From Candidatus Avimonoglobus intestinipullorum (lineage in GTDB: Bacteria > Bacillota > Clostridia > UBA1381), in contig DVND01000099.1 of assembly GCA_018714645.1 (NCBI GenBank), forward strand, positions 1 to 14,971: a stretch of DNA of 14,971 bases, read 5' to 3'. Below the pieces are notes generated by a model that worked only from the letters and a program-made list of their open reading frames with translations, ran no database searches and was not told the origin of the DNA. The position numbers and the translations under genes are program-made. Positions 7,989 through 14,006 of this stretch are shown here, piece by piece (position 1 is the stretch's first letter; every line of letters begins with the position of its first letter).

Positions 7989-9107
7989 ATGAAAAAAATG
8001 CTGATATTTTGCATCATGGCTTTGGTTTTGCATTCCCATACGGCGTTTGCGTACTCGGTATCTGCGGAATATGCCTGCTGCATGATTGCGGAAACGGGGA
8101 AAGTGGTTTACGAAAAAAATGCGTACAGCAGGCATGCGATGGCAAGCACGACGAAAATCATGACGGCGCTGCTGGCGATTGAACAGGGGACGCTGGACGA
8201 TACCGTGACGGTGAGCAAAAATGCGGCGGGGCAGGAGGGTTCTTCGGTGTATTTGCGGGCCGGGGATAAAATCAACATGAAAAATCTGCTCTACGGGCTG
8301 ATGCTCAATTCCGGAAATGATGCGGCGGTGGCGGTGGCGGAGCATGTATCGGGCAGCGTGGAGCAATTTGCGGCGGAAATGACGGAAAAAGCACATGCCA
8401 TCGGCGCAAAATCCACGCAGTTCAAAAATCCGAATGGCTTGGATGCGGATGGCCATTACACCACAGCCTACGATTTGGCCCTGATTACGCGGGAGGCGTT
8501 AAAGCAGCCCGCGTTCAAAGAGATTGTTTCCACAAAGAGCATTCATGTGCCGCTGGAAAACAACGGGAGTATGCTGTACTTATCCAACCACAACAAAATG
8601 CTGCAATATTACAAGGGCGCAACCGGTGTGAAAACCGGGTTTACAAAGGCGACCGGACGGTGCCTGGTATCATCTGCGGAACGGGATGGCGTGGAGGTTA
8701 TCGCCGTGACGTTAAATGCGCCGGATGACTGGAACGACCATACCAAAATGCTGGACGATGCCTTTGAAAAATATGAACGGGTGCAGGCGGTGCAGCAGGG
8801 GATGGTTGTGAAGGAATTGTCAGCCGGTGAGACGCCGGTCAACGCGGTTTTGGCGGAAGAGGTCAGCACAGTCTGCAGGAAGGGGACAAAGCCGCAGGCG
8901 GACATCACGCTGCATCTGGCAGAACGGTTGGCCGGGCCGTTGGACGAAGGGGAAAAAATCGGTTATGCGGAGGTAAAAACGGGCGGCAATGTGAAAACTG
9001 TGGACGTTCTTTGCGACCGGGCGGTGGTGGGGGAATTGAAGCGGGACCGTATTGCATTGAGAGAAGCGTTTTTGAAAATGCTTGGATTCTGGGCGCTCAT
9101 GCGGTGA
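7989..9107 (+). CDS. Secreted serine-type D-Ala-D-Ala carboxypeptidase (peptidase S11, DacF/PBP5-like)
   Basis: This low-molecular-weight penicillin-binding protein (372 aa) removes the terminal D-alanine from peptidoglycan pentapeptides outside the membrane. Residues 1-21 form a signal peptide ending in the A-x-A site AFA. The three active-site motifs are present: SxxK as STTK (Ser53, Lys56), SxN as SGN (Ser108 to Asn110), and KTG at 215-217. The region from about 260 to 350 fits the beta-rich PBP5 C-terminal domain. The last ~19 residues (ALREAFLKMLGFWALMR region) look amphipathic, consistent with membrane attachment. It resembles Bacillus DacF in length and layout, but paralogues (DacA/B/F) cannot be separated here. 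GAGGTGG (7978-7984) lies 4 nt before ATG 7989. The gene follows a strong terminator, so it should have its own promoter, but only a weak TATAGT (7966-7971) is visible. Confidence 0.93.
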   Translation: MKKMLIFCIMALVLHSHTAFAYSVSAEYACCMIAETGKVVYEKNAYSRHAMASTTKIMTALLAIEQGTLDDTVTVSKNAAGQEGSSVYLRAGDKINMKNLLYGLMLNSGNDAAVAVAEHVSGSVEQFAAEMTEKAHAIGAKSTQFKNPNGLDADGHYTTAYDLALITREALKQPAFKEIVSTKSIHVPLENNGSMLYLSNHNKMLQYYKGATGVKTGFTKATGRCLVSSAERDGVEVIAVTLNAPDDWNDHTKMLDDAFEKYERVQAVQQGMVVKELSAGETPVNAVLAEEVSTVCRKGTKPQADITLHLAERLAGPLDEGEKIGYAEVKTGGNVKTVDVLCDRAVVGELKRDRIALREAFLKMLGFWALMR

Positions 9108-9120
9108 AGACTCCCGCATT
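9099..9120 (+). terminator. Possible weak hairpin overlapping the carboxypeptidase stop
   Basis: ATGCGG (9099-9104) pairs with CCGCAT (9114-9119) across a 9-nt loop that contains the stop codon. The following bases are AT-rich but not a T-run, so termination is uncertain. The hairpin ends just before the -35 box of the next promoter. Confidence 0.3.
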
Positions 9121-9122
9121 TA

Positions 9123-9151
9123 TTGACACAGTTTGGAGAAGATGATACAAT
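9123..9151 (+). promoter_or_regulatory. Sigma-A promoter with extended -10 for the COG4091-type gene
   Basis: A perfect -35 box TTGACA (9123-9128), a 17-bp spacer and TACAAT (9146-9151) are preceded by TG at 9143-9144, giving an extended -10 (TGATACAAT). This is one of the best promoter matches in the window. The transcript would begin near 9158, giving a leader of about 50 nt. Confidence 0.85.
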
Positions 9152-9190
9152 GATGTCATATTTTTGAGGGTTTTGTAATAGACAGTTGGT

Positions 9191-9228
9191 AAAGGAAGTG
9201 CATGGACATTGTTACATCAGATGATTAA
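9191..9228 (+). promoter_or_regulatory. Ribosome site with competing starts: 8-codon mini-ORF against the main TTG start
   Basis: AAAGGAAG (9191-9198) lies 3 nt before an ATG at 9202 that reads only eight codons (MDIVTSDD) to TAA at 9226-9228. The large ORF is in another frame, starting at TTG 9209 (10 nt from the site) or ATG 9221 (22 nt away). The best-placed start codon therefore does not open the main gene. This could be a leader ORF that throttles translation, or simply an unused ATG. Confidence 0.45.
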
Positions 9229-10618
9229 AAACAAGCTTGCTGCACGCGGGCCTGTTTGTGCAGGTGTGATTGGGGCAGGGGATTTTGGGACAGTGATTGT
9301 CACGCAGCACCGCCAAATTCCCGGCCTGGAAATACCAATTGTGGCGGATGTGAATGCCCGTGCTGCTCAAACCGCACTGCTGGAAGCGGGATTTGACAGG
9401 GATTCTGTCTGCTATGCCGGATCTGCAGGGCAGGCGGAGCGGCTTATCCAGGATGGAAAACATGTCTATACAGACCGGCCGGAAATTATGATGGATATCC
9501 CATTTATTGAGATCATATGCGAAGGGACGGGCGTTCCGGAAGCCGGCGCGCGGCACTGTAAAATGGCAATTGAACGGCGTAAGCATGTGGCGGTGATAAA
9601 TAAGGAGGTCGATTCTGTTATCGGCCCGATATTGAAAAAAATGGCAGCGGAACAGGGGGTAGTATATACGCCTGTGCAGGGAGACCAGCATGGGCTGTTG
9701 CTCTCTCTTATCAGCTGGGCAAAAGCCAATGGATTTACTGTTGTTTCTGCCGGGAAAGCGCGGGATGTGGAATTTATTTTGGAGGAACAGGCGCGAACGG
9801 TGTCCGTAAGCTGGGAAGGCATTACCGGGCAGGAGTGGGAAACCGCGCATCTTTCGGACGCGGATATGGCTTGGTTTGCCCCAATCCCGCAGGGGATGGA
9901 GGCGGAATACATCCGGCGGCGTGCGGAATTGTTGAAAAAGCTCCCGCAAACGGGGGATTTTGACCTATGCGAATTGACTATTATGGCGAACCATACAGGG
10001 CTGCGGCCTGCCAACCCGCGAACGAACGAAGGATACCTGCGGATTACGGAGGTGCCGCAGGTTTACTGCGAAAGAGAGCATGGCGGCATCTATCCGCAGG
10101 AGGGGATGCTGGATGCGTTTGCATGCCTGCGCCGCAGGGAGGATGCCGGTATGGACGGCGGCGTATATGTGGTTGTGAAGAGCGGCAATCCGTTTTCGCA
10201 AGGGTATTTGAGCCGGCGGGGGGCCGTGCTGAATGGGGACCGGTCTTGTACGATGCTGTACCGGCCGTTCCATCTGTGCGGGATGGAGGTGGCGGATACG
10301 ATTTTTGGCGCAGTTTTATTATGCGTCGGATGCGATGGAGAGGAATATTTGCCGCGGTATGACTTGGTGAAAACGGCGGCGCGGGATATTGAAGCCGGCG
10401 AGGAATTTGGCGGCGACCATGATGAAAAGCTGGCGGGCATGATTGTACCGGCTACACACTATGCGCCGGACGCGGCAGTACCGGGACATTTGCTGGACGG
10501 AAACCGGGCGCTTGTGGATATCCCGCAGGGCGCTGTGATTACCTATTCCCAGGTTGCGGAGCCGGAGGAGTCGTTATTGTGGCAGCTGCGGCGCAGGCAG
10601 GAAGCGGATTTCAAATAA
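9209..10618 (+). CDS. Homoserine-dehydrogenase-like NAD(P) oxidoreductase with C-terminal SAF domain (COG4091 type)
   Basis: This 469-aa protein begins with a Rossmann NAD(P)-binding fold: GVIGAGDFG, glycines 22, 24 and 27. The continuing region, with VINKEVDSVIGPILKK and the GDQHG segment (158-162) leading into LLLSLISWAKANGFTVVSAGK, matches my memory of the group annotated as predicted homoserine dehydrogenase, COG4091. From about residue 384 a SAF-like domain follows (RDIEAGEEF then VDIPQGAVITYSQV), a fold also found in sugar-acid dehydratases and antifreeze-like proteins. It lacks the usual homoserine dehydrogenase layout with an ACT domain, and no threonine genes are near, so the true substrate is unknown; a carbohydrate or polyol acid is one guess. 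TTG 9209 is preferred on spacing from AAAGGAAG, but ATG 9221 is possible. The gene stands alone under its own promoter, with no adjacent pathway partners. Confidence 0.8.
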   Translation: MLHQMIKNKLAARGPVCAGVIGAGDFGTVIVTQHRQIPGLEIPIVADVNARAAQTALLEAGFDRDSVCYAGSAGQAERLIQDGKHVYTDRPEIMMDIPFIEIICEGTGVPEAGARHCKMAIERRKHVAVINKEVDSVIGPILKKMAAEQGVVYTPVQGDQHGLLLSLISWAKANGFTVVSAGKARDVEFILEEQARTVSVSWEGITGQEWETAHLSDADMAWFAPIPQGMEAEYIRRRAELLKKLPQTGDFDLCELTIMANHTGLRPANPRTNEGYLRITEVPQVYCEREHGGIYPQEGMLDAFACLRRREDAGMDGGVYVVVKSGNPFSQGYLSRRGAVLNGDRSCTMLYRPFHLCGMEVADTIFGAVLLCVGCDGEEYLPRYDLVKTAARDIEAGEEFGGDHDEKLAGMIVPATHYAPDAAVPGHLLDGNRALVDIPQGAVITYSQVAEPEESLLWQLRRRQEADFK

Positions 10619-10623
10619 AATAC

Positions 10624-10652
10624 TTTACACCGCCATGCGTATATGTTACAAT
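10624..10652 (+). promoter_or_regulatory. Sigma-A promoter with extended -10 for rluB
   Basis: TTTACA (10624-10629), a 17-bp spacer and TACAAT (10647-10652) with TG at 10644-10645 give an extended -10 (TGTTACAAT). It begins 6 nt after the preceding stop codon, with no terminator between. Transcription would start near 10659, about 27 nt before the rluB ATG. Confidence 0.82.
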
Positions 10653-10685
10653 AATGCTGATTACAGAGAAAGCGGAGAGCAGATT

Positions 10686-11408
10686 ATGGGTGATATAGTT
10701 CGGTTGCAAAAATATATTGCAATGTGCGGCGTTGCATCCCGGCGAGCGGCGGAGGAGCTGATCCAGCGGGGGCAGGTGCGCGTCAACGGCGAAGTCGTAC
10801 GGGAATTGGGAACCAAGGTGGAAGTGGGCGCAGACGCGGTTGAAGTGGCTGGGAAGCTGATAAAAGCCGCGTCTAAAAATTATTATATCATGCTGAATAA
10901 GCCAGTGGGATATGTATCCACCGTAAAGGATCAGTTCGACCGGCCGACGGTCATCGATTTGCTGCAGGACGAGATCAAATCGCGGATATTTCCCGTTGGC
11001 AGGCTGGATTACGACACGCAGGGCCTGTTATTGCTCACCAATGACGGGGATTTTACGTATAAGGTGACGCACCCGAAATTCAAGGTGGATAAAACGTATA
11101 TTGCAACGCTGAAAGGCGGCCTGACAATCCGGGGGCTGCAAATGCTCCGGCGCGGCGTGGTGATTGACGGCTATAAAACGGCGCCGGCAGAAGTGGAGAT
11201 ATTGTCGGCAGAACAAGGGAAAACAATGGTGCGGATCACAATTCACGAGGGTAAAAACCGGCAGGTGCGCAAGATGATGGAGGCTGTCGGAAGCAAGGTC
11301 ACAGCATTGGAGCGCATCAGCATCGGCAAGGTGGCGCTTGGAAATCTTCCTCTGGGGCGTTGGCGGTATCTCACCAGCCATGAAATAAATTATTTGAAAA
11401 ATTTATAA
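10686..11408 (+). CDS. rluB: 23S rRNA pseudouridine synthase of the RsuA/RluB/RluE/RluF family
   Basis: This 240-aa cytoplasmic enzyme isomerises a specific uridine in ribosomal RNA to pseudouridine. An N-terminal S4 RNA-binding domain (residues about 4-50, RLQKYIAMCGVASRRAAEELI) is followed by the catalytic domain with VGRLDYDTQGLLLLTNDG, where Asp108 is the expected catalytic aspartate, and by the family motif EGKNRQVRKMM near residue 190. Length and layout fit clostridial and Bacillus RluB (23S), though RsuA (16S) cannot be ruled out by sequence alone. ATG 10686 is preferred because GGAGAG (10674-10679) precedes it and the promoter -10 lies at 10647-10652; a longer in-frame reading from 10554 would start inside the upstream gene and upstream of the promoter. 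In many Firmicutes rluB sits beside scpB or cmk, but not here. Confidence 0.93.
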   Translation: MGDIVRLQKYIAMCGVASRRAAEELIQRGQVRVNGEVVRELGTKVEVGADAVEVAGKLIKAASKNYYIMLNKPVGYVSTVKDQFDRPTVIDLLQDEIKSRIFPVGRLDYDTQGLLLLTNDGDFTYKVTHPKFKVDKTYIATLKGGLTIRGLQMLRRGVVIDGYKTAPAEVEILSAEQGKTMVRITIHEGKNRQVRKMMEAVGSKVTALERISIGKVALGNLPLGRWRYLTSHEINYLKNL

Positions 11409-11432
11409 ACCGATAATTTGTACAAGCTTCAC

Positions 11433-11463
11433 AAAAACACACAAGATATAGTGTGTTTTTTTT
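11433..11463 (+). terminator. Intrinsic terminator after rluB
   Basis: AAAAACACAC (11433-11442) pairs with GTGTGTTTTT (11451-11460) around an 8-nt loop and runs into eight consecutive Ts (11456-11463). The stem is weak in G and C but well formed. It separates rluB from the mmd operon. Confidence 0.8.
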
Positions 11464-11497
11464 ATGGTTGGATAGTGAAATTTTTAACAAAAAACAA

Positions 11498-11526
11498 TTG
11501 AAAAATTTGGGGGAGTGGGGTAAAAT
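11498..11526 (+). promoter_or_regulatory. Sigma-A promoter of the mmd operon
   Basis: TTGAAA (11498-11503), a 17-bp spacer and TAAAAT (11521-11526) form a good sigma-A match. The spacer is strikingly G-rich (five and four Gs in runs at 11509-11520) within an otherwise AT-rich gap. The start would fall near 11533, giving a leader of about 50 nt. Confidence 0.7.
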
Positions 11527-11533
11527 ATACAAT

Positions 11534-11587
11534 GAGGTAAAATGGAGTTCATTGCGTGAGCAATAATAATATAATGGAGGTAAAATG
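11534..11587 (+). promoter_or_regulatory. mmdA leader: duplicated ribosome site, mini-ORF and GNRA hairpin
   Basis: The 11-mer GAGGTAAAATG occurs twice, at 11534-11544 and 11577-11587. The second copy holds the mmdA ribosome site (GGAGG 11576-11580). The first opens a five-codon ORF, MEFIA, ending at TGA 11557-11559. That stop lies in the loop of a small hairpin, ATTGC (11551-11555) GTGA GCAAT (11560-11564), whose loop is a GNRA tetraloop. A role in controlling mmdA translation is inference only. Confidence 0.45.
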
Positions 11588-13138
11588 ATGGGAACAGTTG
11601 ATAAATGCACTGATTTGCAAAACCGCAGGGCTGTCATTGAGCAGGGCGGCGGCAAAGAAAAGATTCAAAAACAGCATGATGCAAAAAAAATGACTGCCCG
11701 GGAACGGATTCTCGCTTTGATGGACGAGGGGAGTTTCATTGAGGTAGACGCGTTTGTGAAGCATCGCTGCACCGAGTTTGATATGGCGAACACAGAAGCA
11801 CCGGGGGAAGGCGTTGTAACCGGTTACGGCACGGTTGACGGCCGCCTGGTCTATGTCTATGCGCAGGATTTCACCGTTATCGGCGGGTCTTTGGGCGAGA
11901 TGCATGCAAAGAAAATTACCAAGATTATGGATATGGCGATGAAGATGGGTGCGCCGATTATCGGTATGAACGATTCCGGCGGTGCGCGGATACAGGAGGG
12001 GATTAACGCCCTGGCCGGATTTGGCGATATTTTTTACCGGAACACGCTGAGCTCCGGCGTAATCCCGCAGATTTCTGTAATCATGGGGCCCTGTGCCGGC
12101 GGCGCGGTATATTCCCCCGCAATTACAGACTTTGTGTTCATGGTGGAGAAAACCAGCCAGATGTTTATCACAGGCCCGCAAGTCATCAAATCTGTGACCG
12201 GGGAAACGGTTACAGCAGAAGAATTGGGCGGTGCGGACACGCACGCGGCAAAGAGCGGCGTGGCGCATTTTAAGGCCGCTGATGAGATGGAATGCATTGC
12301 AAAGATCAAAAGGCTGCTGTCCTTCCTGCCGTCCAACAACCTGGAAGAAGCGCCTTATGTGGCGCCAACAGATGAGATTAATAGATTGTCTGAAAAATTA
12401 ACCACCATTGTTCCGGATGAGGCAAACAAGGCCTATAATATGAAGGATGTCATTGCGGAACTGGTGGATAACGGCGATTTCTTTGAAGTGTTGGAGGATT
12501 TTGCAAAAAATATCATTGTCGGGTTTGCGCGGATGAACGGCCAGACTGTTGGGATTGTTGCAAATCAGCCCAGTGTGATGGCGGGATCGCTGGATGTACA
12601 CTCTTCCGATAAAGGTGCGCGGTTTGTGCGCTTCTGTGATTGCTTCAACATTCCTTTGCTGACCCTGACGGATGTCCCGGGCTATTTCCCCGGTGTGGAA
12701 CAGGAGCATGAGGGCATCATCCGCCACGGCGCGAAACTGCTTTATGCGTTTTCAGAAGCGACGGTCCCGAAGGTGAACGTCATCATCAGGAAGGCGTACG
12801 GCGGCGCATACATTGCGATGAATTCCAAGCATTTGGGCGCGGATGCGGTGTTCGCATGGCCCACTGCTGAAATTGCGGTAATGGGGCCGGACGGCGCGGC
12901 GAATATCATCTTTAAAAAGGACATTGCGGCAAGTGACGACCCGATTACAACCCGTCAGCAGAAGATCGAGGAGTACAGGGAAAAATTTGCAAATCCGTTT
13001 GAGGCGGCAAAATATGGCTATGTGGACGATATTATTGAACCGGATTCCACGCGTCCGCGCATCATAGCGGCGCTGGAGATGCTGGCGTCCAAGCGGGAAA
13101 CCCGCCCGGCGAAGAAGCATGGGAACATCCCCGTATGA
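11588..13138 (+). CDS. mmdA: Methylmalonyl-CoA decarboxylase alpha subunit (biotin-dependent carboxyltransferase)
   Basis: This 516-aa soluble subunit moves the carboxyl group of (S)-methylmalonyl-CoA onto the biotin of the carrier subunit, releasing propionyl-CoA. It is a two-domain acyl-CoA carboxyltransferase of the PccB/AccD5 type. Oxyanion-forming glycine motifs appear in the N-domain (SGGARIQEG 130-138, GPCAGG 167-172) and C-domain (AYGGAYIAMNSK, glycines 405-406), with DVPGYFPGVEQEHEGIIRHGAK between. It is not an oxaloacetate decarboxylase alpha subunit, which has a pyruvate carboxylase-type fold. The same fold serves in propionyl-CoA carboxylase, but the following genes for a membrane anchor, biotin carrier and Na+ pump point to the decarboxylase. 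ATG 11588 lies 7 nt after GGAGG; ATG 11585, one codon upstream, is also possible. Next gene follows after 23 nt. Confidence 0.92.
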   Translation: MGTVDKCTDLQNRRAVIEQGGGKEKIQKQHDAKKMTARERILALMDEGSFIEVDAFVKHRCTEFDMANTEAPGEGVVTGYGTVDGRLVYVYAQDFTVIGGSLGEMHAKKITKIMDMAMKMGAPIIGMNDSGGARIQEGINALAGFGDIFYRNTLSSGVIPQISVIMGPCAGGAVYSPAITDFVFMVEKTSQMFITGPQVIKSVTGETVTAEELGGADTHAAKSGVAHFKAADEMECIAKIKRLLSFLPSNNLEEAPYVAPTDEINRLSEKLTTIVPDEANKAYNMKDVIAELVDNGDFFEVLEDFAKNIIVGFARMNGQTVGIVANQPSVMAGSLDVHSSDKGARFVRFCDCFNIPLLTLTDVPGYFPGVEQEHEGIIRHGAKLLYAFSEATVPKVNVIIRKAYGGAYIAMNSKHLGADAVFAWPTAEIAVMGPDGAANIIFKKDIAASDDPITTRQQKIEEYREKFANPFEAAKYGYVDDIIEPDSTRPRIIAALEMLASKRETRPAKKHGNIPV

Positions 13139-13161
13139 CGGGCTGAGAAAGGAATGATTTT

Positions 13162-13527
13162 ATGACATTGGCGGAAGCTTTGTTAGAAGGCGTGAGTACC
13201 ACCGTTATCGGCCTTGTAATTGTTTTTGCGGTTCTGGCCATATTGTGGGGCGTGCTGGTGCTGATGCGGAAGCTGTTTTATAAAGAGTCTGCGCAGGAAG
13301 CGCCGAAACCGGCGCCCGCCGTGCAGCCAGCGGCCGTGCCGGAAGCACCGGCTGTGCAGGCTGCGGCGGATGAAGAAGAGTTGATTGCTGTTCTGACGGC
13401 TGCGGTGGCGGCAAGTTTGAACACGTCCACCTATCATTTGCACATTAAATCTTACAGAAGAATTGGCAATAATGCGCCCGCATGGAACCAGGCGGGATTG
13501 AACGATGTAATAAACAGCCGTTTTTAA
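13162..13527 (+). CDS. mmdD: Decarboxylase delta/gamma subunit, OadG family membrane anchor
   Basis: This small protein (121 aa) has the OadG-family layout: one N-terminal membrane segment (residues about 11-35, TTVIGLVIVFAVLAILWGV), a basic boundary, an Ala/Pro/Glu-rich linker (about 43-68) and a C-terminal region with EELIAVLTAAVAASL and the tail APAWNQAGLNDVINSRF. Similar tails occur in MmdD of Propionigenium and Veillonella. It should anchor and assemble the soluble carboxyltransferase and biotin carrier on the membrane beta subunit. AAAGGA (13148-13153) lies 8 nt before ATG 13162. Sequence is poorly conserved across this family, so the call leans on the topology, the tail and the position between mmdA and mmdC. 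Confidence 0.88.
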   Translation: MTLAEALLEGVSTTVIGLVIVFAVLAILWGVLVLMRKLFYKESAQEAPKPAPAVQPAAVPEAPAVQAAADEEELIAVLTAAVAASLNTSTYHLHIKSYRRIGNNAPAWNQAGLNDVINSRF

Positions 13528-13550
13528 ATTGATGAGGAGGTAACAATAAT

Positions 13551-13967
13551 ATGAGAAAGTTTAATATCACTGTAAACGGGACCACATATGAAGTAGATGT
13601 AGAAGAGGTAGGCGGCGTCCAGGCAGCGGCTCCTGCTGCCGCGCCAAAAGCCGCTGCGCCTGCCCCTGCTGCGGCTCCTGCCCCTGCTGCGGCACCGGCT
13701 CCAGCTGCTGCTCCAGCTCCTGCACCGGCGCCTAAGGCTGCCCCTGTGGCTGGTGCAAAGCAGGTTACAGCGCCGATGCCGGGAACGATTGTGTCAGTCA
13801 AGGTCAATGTTGGGGACACGGTTAAAAACGGCGATCTGATTGCGATTTTGGAAGCGATGAAGATGGAAAATGAGATTTTCTCCGGCGTGGACGGCACGGT
13901 TGTAGGCATTTCTGTTTCCAACGGCGATTCTGTAAACAGCGGGGATGTATTGGTTTCTATTTCTTAA
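13551..13967 (+). CDS. mmdC: Biotin carrier (gamma) subunit of the decarboxylase
   Basis: This 138-aa protein carries biotin and shuttles CO2 from the carboxyltransferase to the membrane pump. A short N-terminal segment (1-24, MRKFNITVNGTTYEVDVEEV) is followed by a flexible Ala/Pro-only linker (about 25-66) and a biotinyl domain (71-138). The biotinylation motif EAMKMENE places the modified lysine at Lys104, and the typical APMPGTIVSV and GD-V-NGD turns surround it. A biotin protein ligase elsewhere must modify it. AGGAGG (13535-13540) lies 10 nt before ATG 13551. It could also be read as an acetyl-CoA or pyruvate carboxylase carrier, but the stand-alone form inside this cluster fits MmdC. 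Confidence 0.95.
   Translation: MRKFNITVNGTTYEVDVEEVGGVQAAAPAAAPKAAAPAPAAAPAPAAAPAPAAAPAPAPAPKAAPVAGAKQVTAPMPGTIVSVKVNVGDTVKNGDLIAILEAMKMENEIFSGVDGTVVGISVSNGDSVNSGDVLVSIS
13618..13745 (+). repeat. Ala/Pro linker repeat within mmdC
   Basis: This stretch encodes a six-residue APAPAA-like repeat. The DNA has a perfect 17-base copy at 13659-13675 and 13677-13693 (18-nt period), followed by degenerate units where GCG/GCT and CCT/CCG/CCA codons alternate. Such in-frame tracts can gain or lose units without changing the frame. Confidence 0.75.
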
Positions 13968-14006
13968 TATGCTGTTAAATTAAATTGAAGAAAGTGGTGA
14001 AAACAC

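Noticed and set aside
10554..10685. 44-residue N-terminal extension of RluB
   Set aside because: It starts inside the upstream gene and upstream of the rluB promoter. The S4 domain begins just after ATG 10686, as in relatives.
11409..11584. Riboswitch or T-box in the gap before mmdA
   Set aside because: After the terminator and promoter only about 50 nt of leader remain, too short for a known riboswitch, and no conserved core was recognised.
11549..12268. 239-aa antisense ORF opposite mmdA
   Set aside because: It crosses the mmdA leader and opposes a strongly conserved carboxyltransferase domain; no ribosome site.
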